Positions 50,775 to 59,709 of a stretch of 64,000 nucleotides of DNA are shown in pieces. The stretch lies in the NCBI RefSeq assembly GCF_030499515.1, contig NZ_JASTWJ010000001.1:310001-374000 (forward strand), given 5' to 3'. Each line of letters starts with the position of its first letter. The stretch's first letter is position 1. The translations under genes were made by a program, and so were the position numbers. Origin of the DNA: Streptomyces sp. DT2A-34 (GTDB taxonomy: Bacteria; Actinomycetota; Actinomycetes; Streptomycetales; Streptomycetaceae). Below the pieces are notes generated by a model. The model had not been told where the DNA came from, ran no database searches, and saw only the letters and a program-made list of their open reading frames with translations.

Positions 50775-52886
50775 TCAGCGGCGGTCGCCACCGCCCTGGC
50801 CGTAGCCTCCGGAACCGCCGTACCCGTCGCCGCCGTAACCGCCGTAACCGTACCCGCCGTCCGACGAGCAGTAGGCGGGGTAGTAGGAGCAGTACGGGTC
50901 GGTCGGGTACGCGCTCGTGGGCGTCGGCTGCGCGGTCGACGGGGTCGCGGACGGCGTCGAGGTGGGTGTCGGTGTCTTCGACTGCTTGGGCCTCGGCGTG
51001 GGGGTGGGTGTCGGCGCGGGCCTGGGAGTCGTCGGCTGCAAAGTACCGACGTCCGTGGCCCAGTTGACCGCCTCCATCTGGAGCTCGGTCTTCGAGGTGT
51101 CGATCACCCAGTGCTGGGCGTCGCCCTCGTCGTCACGGGTCTTGAGGACCATGGCCCCCGAGCCGTCCGTGGCGGCGGGGCTGAGGGCCAGGTCCTGGTT
51201 GAAGCGCGGCACCAGGGTGCCCTGGAGGGTGAAGTCGTAGCGGACGTTCTTGGTTTCGGAATCGGGGACACCCGTGCACGGGGCCAGCCGGACCGAGTAG
51301 CCGAGGTGGGAGTCGAGGCACAGATCGGGGTTCGCGCCGCTGCGCAGCAGGCCGTCGGTCTCGTACGACCACTGCTGGCCCGGCGCCGAGGAGCAGGTGG
51401 CGAGCTCGGTCTCCGCGTTCTTGACGGCCTTCCCGCCTTCGATGCCGACGCAGAGCCCGGATCCGATGTTGTAGAGCCGGCCCCGCAGATCGCCCTTCTC
51501 GGCCTCGGCGGCGCCCGCCCAGGACGGGTTGCCGGTGGCGGAGCCCGCGTCCGGACCGGACGCTTCGGAGGGGCGGTCATCCGCGGTCGGAGTGGAGCCC
51601 TCGCCGGAGTCGACGACGGACCAGACGACGAGCGGGAGGACCACCAGGGCGCTGACGGTCGCGACGGCCGCGGTGAGGTTGCGGCGCCGGGCGGCACGGC
51701 GGGCGGCCTTGAGGGCCGCGCGGCCGGAACAGCTGCGGGCGGTGCCGGGACCGGGAGCGGTGGTGGCGTCGGTTCGCGGGGCGGTCCGGCGTGCGGCGCG
51801 GCGCGCCCGTCGGGGTCCCGTCTGCGCCGGCGGGGCGACCACGTCCGCGGCGGAGAAGGGCCGGCCCGTGGGGGCGGACGCTCCGGGAGCGGGCGCGGGA
51901 GCCTCGCTCCCCGAGGCGGAGCTCTCCGCCGCGGGCGCGGGACCCGCGTCCGCGGAGGCGTCCGCGGCCGGGGCGAAGGCGCCGCCGTCGGAGAAGAAGG
52001 ACTCGCCCGCGATCGCCGCTGCCGGCGCAGGCTCGGCCTCCGCCGGATTCCCGGCCTGGCTCGCTCTCGCTTCCAGGTAGGCTCTCGCGCCCCAGCCGAG
52101 CACCGCCTCGGCCAGTGCGACGCCGAGCCCGGCGTTGAAGAAGCGGAGCTGGCCCGCTGTGTCGCTGCAGTGTCCGCAGCGGTCCAGGTGCTCGCGCAGG
52201 TCGGGGTCGACGTCGACGCCGCCGCGCCGGTAGGTCACGTCCAGCATCCGCAGGTAGCGCCGGCACTCCTGTTCCGGGGCGAGTTCGCGGTGGACCTGGA
52301 GGCACTCCTCGCGCAGACGCTCGTGGGCCCGGCCGAGTTCGACGCGGGCGTCCTCCTCGTCGAGGCCGAGCAGTCCGGCGGGTATCGCCAAGGATTCGGC
52401 CTCGACCTCGCTGTGCCACAGCAGACAGCGGGCGGACTGGGGCAGCCGCTGGAACGCCCCGGACAGCAGCCGGCGGTCGGCCGGGGGCAGCAGCCGGGCG
52501 GAGACGCGCTCCCCGCTGCCGGGGTCGGTGCGCAGCTCGGGGTGGAGCAGCTCCTGGCGGCGGTCGGTGTCCCATTCCGCCGCGATACGGCGCACGGTGA
52601 CGAGCAGTTGGGGACGCCAGGCCGCCGTCGGTCCGGTCTGCCGCAGTGTCTCGCCGAAGAGCCGGGTGAATGCCGCGGTGGTGAGCATGCCGGCGGACCG
52701 GGCGTCCGCGGTGCACAGCCGTGCGTAGGCGAAACCTGCTTCCCAGTGCCGGTCGAGAAGTTCACCGACGGGATGGAGCGCCGGTGTCGCCCCCGTCCAC
52801 TTCTTCAGTTCGGCGCTCAGTTGAGCGTCGGTCACTTCGAAGAGGCGGGCATCGTGAGGAGAATTCGACAGGCCTGCGTCATGCAC
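50775..52886 (-). CDS. Membrane sigma-like / zinc-finger / ricin-domain fusion protein (copy 2)
   Basis: 703 aa. Same order as 33690-35303: sigma-like N-terminal half (ARCLLWHSEVEAESLAIPAG, ~155), HxxxCxxC zinc motif (REHLDRCGHC, ~245), long Ala/Pro linker, membrane helix (~430), ricin-type domain (~480-610; QWSYETDGLLRSGANPDLCL) and a Pro/Thr tail ending in Gly/Tyr repeats (YGYGGYGGDGYGG). GTG at 52886 follows GGAGGA. Clearly homologous to copy 1. Role inferred: transmembrane signalling with an exported lectin domain. Confidence 0.75.
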   Translation of the reverse strand: MHDAGLSNSPHDARLFEVTDAQLSAELKKWTGATPALHPVGELLDRHWEAGFAYARLCTADARSAGMLTTAAFTRLFGETLRQTGPTAAWRPQLLVTVRRIAAEWDTDRRQELLHPELRTDPGSGERVSARLLPPADRRLLSGAFQRLPQSARCLLWHSEVEAESLAIPAGLLGLDEEDARVELGRAHERLREECLQVHRELAPEQECRRYLRMLDVTYRRGGVDVDPDLREHLDRCGHCSDTAGQLRFFNAGLGVALAEAVLGWGARAYLEARASQAGNPAEAEPAPAAAIAGESFFSDGGAFAPAADASADAGPAPAAESSASGSEAPAPAPGASAPTGRPFSAADVVAPPAQTGPRRARRAARRTAPRTDATTAPGPGTARSCSGRAALKAARRAARRRNLTAAVATVSALVVLPLVVWSVVDSGEGSTPTADDRPSEASGPDAGSATGNPSWAGAAEAEKGDLRGRLYNIGSGLCVGIEGGKAVKNAETELATCSSAPGQQWSYETDGLLRSGANPDLCLDSHLGYSVRLAPCTGVPDSETKNVRYDFTLQGTLVPRFNQDLALSPAATDGSGAMVLKTRDDEGDAQHWVIDTSKTELQMEAVNWATDVGTLQPTTPRPAPTPTPTPRPKQSKTPTPTSTPSATPSTAQPTPTSAYPTDPYCSYYPAYCSSDGGYGYGGYGGDGYGGSGGYGQGGGDRR

Positions 52887-53232
52887 GACGGCATTCCTCC
52901 GGAGGGCATGCGGCTTTAAAGGTTCATACCAACGGGTATGCTCCGGGCGCGGCTCTTGTGAAGCATGGGGCGCGTGGGAGCGAAGCACACCTTTGCACAG
53001 GTCAGCGACAGGGAACAAGTGATTCCAGTTTTTTGCGCGTTGCGTACGCGGAGATCGGGATTTGACGATCGGTCAACACTCGATCGCAGCCATTACGGCC
53101 CATCAAGCGGGACAATCGGAAATGGCATTCCATCAGCGATCTTCCGGAACCCGCGAAAACCATTGAACGGCCGCGCGCAGACGTTTTTACCTGGTCATAC
53201 GGGCGCACGCGCCTTCACCCGGCCTTCACAAG
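52887..53232. other. Intergenic region between sigma/ricin and AraC genes
   Basis: 346 bp, less GC-rich than its surroundings. It holds the promoter of the sigma/ricin gene and the 3' end region of the AraC gene. No ORF or clear operator is seen. Confidence 0.4.
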
Positions 53233-54153
53233 TCATCCGCCAACCATTGGGCCCCTCGACCGGTACGCGCCGGGCGGCACCCCGTACCGTTCGCGGAACA
53301 CCCGGTTGAAGTGAAACGGGCTGGCGAACCCGGAAGCGGCCGCCACGCGTTCCACGGACAGGCCGGTGCTCTCCAGCAGCCGGGCGGCGTGCCGCAGGCG
53401 CGCCTCGCGCAGCGCGCGCATCGGTGACTGCCCGAGTTGCCGGGTGAAGAGGTGGGCGAACCGGGAGGGCGAGAGCGCGACGTGCTCGGCGAGCGAGCGC
53501 ACCGCGTGCGGGGCACCCGGATCGGCGGCGATCAGCGCCTCGGCCCGGCGCACCCGGTCGTCCACGCCGGGGTGGGACGGAGGCGTCCGCGCGGTGCCGG
53601 CGGTGAGCAGCACGACCTCTTCCAGTGAGCACAGGGCGAGTTCGCGGGCCGCGGTGCCGTGCGCCACCGCGACCGGCTCCTCCCCCGGCGCCACGGCGGG
53701 CGGCGCGCCCGTCCCCGTCCAGCGGGCGTCGGCGAGCATCCGGCGAAAGGCCGCCTCGACGCGGCCGTGCACCGCGTCCGGCGTCGGCGTGACGACGTAC
53801 ATCCCCTCGCCGGTGTCGTACGGACGCAGCCAGGACCGCCAGGAGGAGCGGGCCTGGCAGTGCACCCACCAGAACTCCCAGTGCGCAGCGCCCGGTTCGA
53901 CCCCGTAGCCGTGCGGAACGCCCGGCGCGAGCACCACCAGGTCCCCCGCCCCGGCCCGCGCCTCGATGCTCCCGTGCCGCAGCCGGCCCCGTCCGCCGGT
54001 CGTCCAGGTGAACAGCCAGCTGTCCGCGCCGCGCGGCCGGTCGACGCCGTATCCTGGCGGCCGGTCGAAGCGCCCGACCACCACCAGGCCCGGCGGCGGG
54101 GCGGGATCGCCGACCGCGGCAGTCTCGGGCAATCCGTCAGCGCTCACGGTCAT
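53233..54153 (-). CDS. AraC-family transcriptional regulator
   Basis: 306 aa: N-terminal cupin-like sensor (GDLVVLAPGVPHGYG) and C-terminal double helix-turn-helix (VRSLAEHVALSPSRFAHLF; VAAASGFASPFHFNRVFRERYGVPP). It is divergent from the phytanoyl-CoA dioxygenase gene 64 bp away and probably regulates it. Confidence 0.9.
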   Translation of the reverse strand: MTVSADGLPETAAVGDPAPPPGLVVVGRFDRPPGYGVDRPRGADSWLFTWTTGGRGRLRHGSIEARAGAGDLVVLAPGVPHGYGVEPGAAHWEFWWVHCQARSSWRSWLRPYDTGEGMYVVTPTPDAVHGRVEAAFRRMLADARWTGTGAPPAVAPGEEPVAVAHGTAARELALCSLEEVVLLTAGTARTPPSHPGVDDRVRRAEALIAADPGAPHAVRSLAEHVALSPSRFAHLFTRQLGQSPMRALREARLRHAARLLESTGLSVERVAAASGFASPFHFNRVFRERYGVPPGAYRSRGPMVGG

Positions 54154-54217
54154 CCTCCTGGGGCGGGTATCGGCCTAGCGTGGCCGGGGCGAGGACACCT
54201 GACCGAGGAGTGGACAC

Positions 54218-55039
54218 ATGACAGCCACGGACATCGGCGCCGACGGCGCTCCCATCCTGCCCGAGACCGGGCTCCGCCAGTTCCGCGACGACGGCTTCAC
54301 GGTCGCACGCGGGCTGTTCGGGCACGACGAGATCGACCTGCTCTGCGACCGGTTCGCGGCGCTGCACGCGGCCGGGCCGGTGCCCGGGCACTTCGAGCCG
54401 CGTCCGTCGGACGGCGACCCGTTGTGCGCGTATCCCAGAGTGATGCAGCCGCACGAGATCGACGAACTGTCGCTGCGGGTGCTCCTCGATGCTCGGCTGC
54501 GCGGTGTGCTGGAGGTGCTGCTCGGGGAGGAGGTGCTGGCCGCGCAGAGCATGTTCTACTTCAAGCCGCCGGGTGCTCGGGGGCAGGCGCTGCACCAGGA
54601 CAACTTCTATCTGCGCGTCGAGCCGGGCACGTGTGTGGCGGCGTGGATCGCCTGCGATGTGATCGACCGGGACAACGGCGGCCTCGAAGTCGTCCCCGGC
54701 ACCCATGAGATGGACCTTTTCTGCCCGGAACTGGCGGACGCCGACGTGTCGTTCGCGCGGGAGTACGTGGCGCCTCCGGCGGGGTTGGCCGCTGTTCCCG
54801 TTGACATGGAGCCGGGGGATGTCCTGTTCTTCAACGGAAGTCTGGTGCACGGGTCACAGCCGAACCGGACGGTGGATCGGTTTCGGCGGTCGTTCATCGG
54901 TCACTATGTGGGGCGGTCGACCGAGCGGATCGGGGCGTATTACCGGACGTTGTCGATGAGCGGTGATCGTGTGCCGTTGGCCGAGAGTGAAGGGGCGGGG
55001 CCGTGCGGTGGCGAGTTCGCGCCGTACGGGCCCCACTAG
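54218..55039 (+). CDS. Phytanoyl-CoA dioxygenase family protein (PhyH)
   Basis: 273 aa. Fe(II)/2-oxoglutarate oxygenase: HQDNFYLR gives the HxD metal ligands, and the distal His is in GSLVHGSQPNRT with a following Arg for 2-oxoglutarate. The substrate is unknown. RBS GAGGAG before the ATG. Divergent from the AraC gene, the likely regulator. Confidence 0.88.
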   Translation: MTATDIGADGAPILPETGLRQFRDDGFTVARGLFGHDEIDLLCDRFAALHAAGPVPGHFEPRPSDGDPLCAYPRVMQPHEIDELSLRVLLDARLRGVLEVLLGEEVLAAQSMFYFKPPGARGQALHQDNFYLRVEPGTCVAAWIACDVIDRDNGGLEVVPGTHEMDLFCPELADADVSFAREYVAPPAGLAAVPVDMEPGDVLFFNGSLVHGSQPNRTVDRFRRSFIGHYVGRSTERIGAYYRTLSMSGDRVPLAESEGAGPCGGEFAPYGPH

Positions 55040-55059
55040 TGGGTCGGCTTGCGGGTTGC

Positions 55060-55124
55060 GTCGTGGCTGGTCGCGCCCGCGCGGCGGAGCCGCATATCGA
55101 CGCGGCCCCGCGCCCCTGAGGGGG
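55060..55124 (+). repeat. Dispersed intergenic repeat, copy B
   Basis: About 65 bp matching copy A at 43643-43712. Contains hairpins GCGGC/GCCGC and CCCCT/AGGGG and lies between convergent genes, so it may double as a terminator. Confidence 0.75.
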
Positions 55125-55128
55125 TGCT

Positions 55129-56097
55129 TCAGTGGCCGATGATCGGATGGGGACGGTATGGCTGCTGGAGCTCCTCCAACTCCTTTTCAGTGAGCTCCAG
55201 TTCCACCGCCGCCGTCGCGTCCTCGATGTGGTGCGGCTTGGCGGCGCCGATGATCGGGGCCGCCACCGTGTCCTGGTGCAGCAGCCAGGCGAGGGCGACC
55301 TGGGCGCGGGGGACGCCGCGGTCGTTCGCGACGCGGGTGACGGCCTCGACGACGACGCGGTCGCTGTCGACGTACAGCCCGCTGCCGAAGTTGTCGTTGG
55401 CGCTGCGCTCGGTGACCGTGCCCCAGTCCCGGGTGAGCCGGCCGCGCGCGAGCGGGCTCCAGGGGAGCACGCCGACGCCCTGGTCCGCGCAGAGCGGCAG
55501 CATCTCGCGCTCCTCCTCGCGGTAGAGGAGGTTGTAGTGGTTCTGCATCGAGACGAACTTGGTCCAGCCGTGCCGCTCGGCCGTGTACTGCATCTTGGAG
55601 AACTGCCACGCGTACATCGAACTCGCCCCGATGTAGCGGACCTTGCCGGCCTTGACCAGGTCGTGCAGGGCCTCCATGGTCTCCTCGACCGGGGTGTGCG
55701 GGTCGAAGCGGTGGATCTGGTACAGGTCGACGTAGTCGGTGCCGAGGCGGGCGAGGCTGTGGTCGATCTCCGTCATGACGGCCTTGCGGGAGAGGCCGGC
55801 GCCGTTGGGTCCGGGCCGCATCCGGCCGTTCACCTTCGTCGCGAGCACGATCTCGTCGCGGCGGGCGAATTCGCGCAGCGCCTTGCCGACGATCTCCTCG
55901 CTGGTGCCGTCGGAGTAGACGTTGGCGGTGTCGAAGAAGTTGATCCCGGCGTCCAGCGCCTGCCGGATCAGCGGTCGTGACGCCTCCTCGTCGAGGGTCC
56001 ACTCGTGCACGCCGCGGTCGGGCAGTCCGTAGGTCATGCAGCCCAGACAGATCCGCGACACGTCCAGGCCCGTCGAACCGAGCTTCACGTACTGCAT
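55129..56097 (-). CDS. Aldo/keto reductase
   Basis: 322 aa. AKR marks: DAGINFFDTANVYSDGTSEE (catalytic Asp/Tyr), VNGRMRPGPNGAGLSRKAV (Lys region), LYQIHRFDPHTPVEETMEAL (His) and GVLPWSPLARGRLTR. NADPH-dependent; substrate unknown. RBS GGAG. A single-gene unit. Confidence 0.9.
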   Translation of the reverse strand: MQYVKLGSTGLDVSRICLGCMTYGLPDRGVHEWTLDEEASRPLIRQALDAGINFFDTANVYSDGTSEEIVGKALREFARRDEIVLATKVNGRMRPGPNGAGLSRKAVMTEIDHSLARLGTDYVDLYQIHRFDPHTPVEETMEALHDLVKAGKVRYIGASSMYAWQFSKMQYTAERHGWTKFVSMQNHYNLLYREEEREMLPLCADQGVGVLPWSPLARGRLTRDWGTVTERSANDNFGSGLYVDSDRVVVEAVTRVANDRGVPRAQVALAWLLHQDTVAAPIIGAAKPHHIEDATAAVELELTEKELEELQQPYRPHPIIGH

Positions 56098-56170
56098 CGT
56101 TGCTGCTCCTGCCTTCGGGATGGGGTACGAGGGGAGCGTACGACGTCGGACGAAGGCGAGGCCGGTTCCG

Positions 56171-56704
56171 TCACCGGTCCAGCAGATCCAGCGCCCGCTC
56201 CCAGCCGAACTCCGGCCGCCCGCCGTCCTCCCCCACCACGCCGGAGTACGGCTCCCCGAAGCGCACGCCCATCCCCCGCAGCCGTATCAGGCTGTCCTGG
56301 TAGGCGGGATGGACGGCCAACGCGTCGGCCACGCAGGGCAGGGCGGCGATGGGAACGCCGAGGCCGTACGCCTCGCACAGGGTGCCCAGGGCGAGGGTGT
56401 CGGCGATGCCGGCGGCCCACTTGTTGATCGTGTTGAACGTGGCCGGCGCGACGACGACGGCGTCCGGTTCCGGGAAGGGCCGCGGCTCGCCGGGGCGCCG
56501 CCAGGCCGAGCGGATCGGACGGCCGGTCTGGGCCTCGACGGCGGCGGTGTCGAAGAAACCGTTCATGGCGAGCGGTGTCGCGATGACCCCGACGTGCCAC
56601 TGGCGCTCCTGCGCGGCGGTGATCAGCTTGCCGACGTCCGCGGCGATACCGGCGGCACACACGACGACGTAGAGGAAGGGCGGTCGCTGGTCCTGTTCGG
56701 TCAC
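56171..56704 (-). CDS. Flavoprotein (Dfp/PPC-decarboxylase-like)
   Basis: 177 aa. FLYVVVCAAGIAADVGKLI at the N-terminus and VVVAPATFNTINKWAAGIAD (the PxxxN flavin motif). HFCD-type FMN-binding fold; reaction not known. GTG start. 18 bp beyond the stop of the DUF1348 gene, so probably in one operon under the TetR operators. Confidence 0.82.
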   Translation of the reverse strand: MTEQDQRPPFLYVVVCAAGIAADVGKLITAAQERQWHVGVIATPLAMNGFFDTAAVEAQTGRPIRSAWRRPGEPRPFPEPDAVVVAPATFNTINKWAAGIADTLALGTLCEAYGLGVPIAALPCVADALAVHPAYQDSLIRLRGMGVRFGEPYSGVVGEDGGRPEFGWERALDLLDR

Positions 56705-56722
56705 CCGCGCACCCTACTCAAG

Positions 56723-57181
56723 CTACTCGAGCGGGAAGGACAGGCCTCGTTCGGCCTCGCCGCGCGGGCCGTGGATCCGGCGTTCCTTCTCCTCGATGAG
56801 TACGTCGTTGATGCTCGCCTCCCGCCGGGTCATCAGCCCGTGCTCGTCGAACTCCCACAGCTCGTTGCCGTACGACCGCCACCACCGGCCTTCGAGGTCC
56901 CGGCACTCGTACTGGAAGCGGACCGCGATGCGGTTGCCGTCGAAGGCCCACAGGTCCTTGCGCAGCGCGTACTCGTGCTCCCGCGCCCACTTGGCGGTGA
57001 GGAAGTCGACGATCTCGGCGCGGCCGGTGACAAAGGTGTCGCGGTTGCGCCACACCGAGTCCGCCGAGTAGGCGAGCGCCACCTTGTGCGGGTCGCGGGT
57101 GTTCCAGGCGTCCTCGGCGGCCTGCACTTTCTGTGCGGCGCTCTCGCGGGTGAACGGCGGCAGGGGCGGGCGGTCGGTCAT
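56723..57181 (-). CDS. NTF2-like DUF1348 protein
   Basis: 152 aa: [57 protein letters not shown], closely following the DUF1348 pattern of the nuclear transport factor 2 fold. Role unknown; often TetR-controlled. Divergent from the TetR gene, with two palindromes between. Confidence 0.88.
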   Translation of the reverse strand: MTDRPPLPPFTRESAAQKVQAAEDAWNTRDPHKVALAYSADSVWRNRDTFVTGRAEIVDFLTAKWAREHEYALRKDLWAFDGNRIAVRFQYECRDLEGRWWRSYGNELWEFDEHGLMTRREASINDVLIEEKERRIHGPRGEAERGLSFPLE

Positions 57182-57218
57182 GACGTCCTCCGGGCGCGGG
57201 ATGGCGGTGCGAGCAAGG

Positions 57219-57234
57219 GAGAACGTACGTTCTC
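57219..57234. promoter_or_regulatory. TetR-type operator 1
   Basis: GAGAACGTACGTTCTC, a perfect 16-bp palindrome 37 bp before the DUF1348 start and 55 bp before the TetR start. Very likely the binding site of the adjacent TetR protein. Confidence 0.85.
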
Positions 57235-57253
57235 TGCGTGGCTGCTACCGTAG

Positions 57254-57269
57254 GAGAACGCTCGTTCTC
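57254..57269. promoter_or_regulatory. TetR-type operator 2
   Basis: GAGAACGCTCGTTCTC: same 7-bp arms as operator 1 with a CT centre, 35 bp away centre to centre (about three and a half turns). Between them, TACCGT at 57247-57252 could be a -10 element for tetR. Confidence 0.85.
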
Positions 57270-57289
57270 GCGTCAAGGAGTGGTCGTAC

Positions 57290-57841
57290 ATGGACAGCGC
57301 AACCGCCCGGGAGCGGGCACTGGACGCCGCGGAGGAGCTGTTCTACGGGCGCGGCATCCAGTCGGTCGGCATGGACGACATCCGGGGCGCGTCCGGGGTT
57401 TCGCTCAAGCGGCTCTACCAGCTCTTCCCGGCGAAGGAGCAGCTGGTGGTGGCGTATCTGGAGCGGCGCGACGTGCGCTGGCGCGGGCAGCTCGCCACCC
57501 ATGTGGAGCGACAGGCCGACCCGGAGCTGCGGATCCTCGCCGTCTTCGACTGGCTGCAGGAGTGGTTCGGCGAGGCGGACTTCCGCGGGTGCGCGTGGAT
57601 CAACTCCCACGGCGAGCTGGGCGCCCGCTCCGAGCGGGTGGCGGACCAGGTCCGGGCGCACAAGCGGGCGTTCCGCGACTACCTCGCCTCGCTGGTGGCC
57701 GGGGCGGGGCTGCCCGACGCGCTGACCGGGCCGCTGTTTCTGCTGGCCGAGGGCGCCATGGTCACGGCGGGCATCACGGGCGGTACGCGGCCGGCGGCGG
57801 AGGCCCGGGAGGCGGCGCGGTCGCTGCTGGCGGCGTGCTGA
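57290..57841 (+). CDS. TetR-family regulator
   Basis: 183 aa. Helix-turn-helix: ALDAAEELFYGRGIQSVGMDDI and VSLKRLYQLFPAKEQLVVAYL, each cut here. C-terminal ligand domain with FRGCAWINSHGELG. It should repress itself and the divergent DUF1348 and flavoprotein genes through the two palindromes. Confidence 0.9.
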   Translation: MDSATARERALDAAEELFYGRGIQSVGMDDIRGASGVSLKRLYQLFPAKEQLVVAYLERRDVRWRGQLATHVERQADPELRILAVFDWLQEWFGEADFRGCAWINSHGELGARSERVADQVRAHKRAFRDYLASLVAGAGLPDALTGPLFLLAEGAMVTAGITGGTRPAAEAREAARSLLAAC

Positions 57842-57843
57842 GG

Positions 57844-58521
57844 TCAGCCGGCGGCGAGTTCCGTGACGGCCGCGCGGGCCCGGCTGAGGGAGTCCTCCGC
57901 GAGGTGCTCCAGACCGGCCAGTCGGGGCAGAACGTCGATGCGGGTCAGCTCGGCGGCGACCAGGTGGAGGTGGTCCGGCGCCACGCCGATTCGGCCGAAG
58001 TAGGCCCGAAGATACGGCGTCTGGAAGTCGCAGTGCTCCATCGGGGTGCCGGGGCCGTATCCGCCGCCGCGGGCCATGACCACGACGACACGGGTGTCGC
58101 GCAGCAGGCTCTCGCCGCTGTCCGGGTCCGTGAACGCGCCGGGGAAGGTCACCCGGTCGATCCAGGCCTTCAGGGACGCGGGCACGGAGAGATTGTACAT
58201 CGGGACGCCGAGCAACACCGTGTCCGCGGACCGCAGTTCGGTGAGCAGAGGGAGGGTGAGCCGCCACTCCCCTTCCTCGGCGGCGTTCTCGATCAGCGCC
58301 GGCACCTTGTCCGGCGGGACGAGGCCCTCGCGTTCCGCCCGGCGGCCGAGGGTGGTGTACGCCGGGGACAGCGGGGGCACCGGGTCGGCGGACAGGTCGC
58401 GGTGACGGTGGGTGCCGTCGGGGTGCGCGGCACGCCAGGTCGTCGCGTAGAGGTCGGTCAGCTGCCTGGTCACGGAGTCGGCGGCCAGGTCGGCGCTGGA
58501 GTCGATGTGCAGCAGGTTCAT
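57844..58521 (-). CDS. FMN-dependent NADH-azoreductase (AzoR family)
   Basis: 225 aa. MNLLHIDSSADLAADSVTRQ (phosphate loop), GVPMYNLSVPASLKAWIDRV and ARGGGYGPGTPMEH are AzoR flavodoxin-fold signatures. Reduces quinones or azo compounds. ATG at 58521 is used; the longer frame lacks a ribosome binding site. Convergent with tetR (2-bp gap) and divergent from the sigma gene. Confidence 0.9.
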   Translation of the reverse strand: MNLLHIDSSADLAADSVTRQLTDLYATTWRAAHPDGTHRHRDLSADPVPPLSPAYTTLGRRAEREGLVPPDKVPALIENAAEEGEWRLTLPLLTELRSADTVLLGVPMYNLSVPASLKAWIDRVTFPGAFTDPDSGESLLRDTRVVVVMARGGGYGPGTPMEHCDFQTPYLRAYFGRIGVAPDHLHLVAAELTRIDVLPRLAGLEHLAEDSLSRARAAVTELAAG

Positions 58522-58589
58522 GGGGCGGTCACCTCGGTCGGGTCGGGTTCGTCGTAGGGGTGACGGAGCACGGCGGAGAAAGGTGACCG

Positions 58590-59492
58590 ATGGACGGCGC
58601 GGACGAGCTGGCACGGCGGTTCGATGCCCAGCGGGGGCAGCTTCGGGCGGTGGCCTACCGGATGGTGGGCTCGCTCGACGAGGCCGAGGACGCGGTCCAG
58701 GAAGCCTGGCTTCGGCTCAGCCGTACGGGTGGCGACGGCATCGACCATCTGGCGGGCTGGCTGACGACGGTCGTCTCCCGCATCTGCCTGGACATGCTGC
58801 GCTCCCGCGCCGCGCGGCGCGAGGAGCCGTACGGGGACGAAGTGCCGGAGACCGTCGGCGGGGCCGTTCCCGAGGACGAGGCCGTGCTGGTCGACTCGGT
58901 GGGCCTCGCCCTGCTCGTCGTCCTCGACCGGCTGGGACCGGCGGAGCGGGTCGCGTTCGTGCTGCACGACCTGTTCGGTGTGCCCTTCGACCAGGTGGCC
59001 CGCGTCGTCGACAGGTCCCTGCCGGCGGCGAAGAAGCTCGCCAGTCGGGCCCGGCACAAGGTGCGGGGCACGCCCGCGGTGCCGGAGGCCGAGCTCAACC
59101 GGCACCGGCAGGTCGTCGAGGCGTTCCTGGCCGCCGCGCGGGGCGGTGACCTGGGCGTACTGCTCGGCCTGCTGGCCCCCGACGTGGTCCGCCGGGCCGA
59201 CCCCGCGGCCCTGCCGCCGGGCGTGGCGACGGAGCTGCGGGGTGCCCGGGCGGTGGCGGAGGGCACGGTGCTCATGCGCGACCGGGCACGCTTCGCGGTG
59301 CCGGCCCTGGTGGGCGGCGACGTGGGCCTGGTCGTCGCCCCGCGCGGACGGCTGCTGTACCTCGTCACGGCCACCGTGCGGGGCGGGCGGATCAACTCCT
59401 ACGAGGTGATCGCCGACCCCGCCCGGCTGCGGGCGCTCGACCTGGCCGTGCTCGACGCGCCCGGCGTCAACTCCCCGTTTCCGACACGGTGA
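58590..59492 (+). CDS. ECF RNA polymerase sigma factor, SigJ type
   Basis: 300 aa. Sigma2: LRAVAYRMVGSLDEAEDAVQEAWLRL, cut here; sigma4: LGPAERVAFVLHDLFGVPFDQVA; C-terminal SnoaL-like domain from ~165 (VEAFLAAARGGDLGVLLGLLAPD) typical of ECF41/SigJ, which regulates the sigma factor instead of an anti-sigma. RBS AAAGGTGA. It is next to an azoreductase, fitting the oxidoreductase partners often seen with such sigmas. 3' end overlaps the convergent ferredoxin gene by 26 bp. Confidence 0.9.
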   Translation: MDGADELARRFDAQRGQLRAVAYRMVGSLDEAEDAVQEAWLRLSRTGGDGIDHLAGWLTTVVSRICLDMLRSRAARREEPYGDEVPETVGGAVPEDEAVLVDSVGLALLVVLDRLGPAERVAFVLHDLFGVPFDQVARVVDRSLPAAKKLASRARHKVRGTPAVPEAELNRHRQVVEAFLAAARGGDLGVLLGLLAPDVVRRADPAALPPGVATELRGARAVAEGTVLMRDRARFAVPALVGGDVGLVVAPRGRLLYLVTATVRGGRINSYEVIADPARLRALDLAVLDAPGVNSPFPTR

Positions 59493-59697
59493 TGGCGCTG
59501 ACCGGGCAGGCCCGGGCGGCCTCCCGCACCATCGGGTCGCCGCCGCCGTCCTCCCGGCCGGGCAGCAGGGCGCTGAAGCCGTCGTCGTCCTGGGTGAAGA
59601 CGGACGGGGCGGCGAGGGCGCACTGGCCGGCGCCGACGCAGAGGTCGTGGTCGATGGCGATGTGCATTTCATGTGATTCGTGCGTTTTGTTTTCCAT
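59467..59697 (-). CDS. 3Fe-4S ferredoxin, partner of the P450
   Basis: 76 aa. CVGAGQC (Cys-x5-Cys) and CPVSAITV provide three Cys, as in actinobacterial 3Fe-4S ferredoxins of the SoyB type. ATG at 59697 fits GAGG; the ATG at 59667 has no ribosome binding site. 12 bp after the P450 stop, so co-transcribed and probably the electron donor. Confidence 0.92.
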   Translation of the reverse strand: MENKTHESHEMHIAIDHDLCVGAGQCALAAPSVFTQDDDGFSALLPGREDGGGDPMVREAARACPVSAITVSETGS

Positions 59698-59709
59698 GAC
59701 CGGAGCCTC

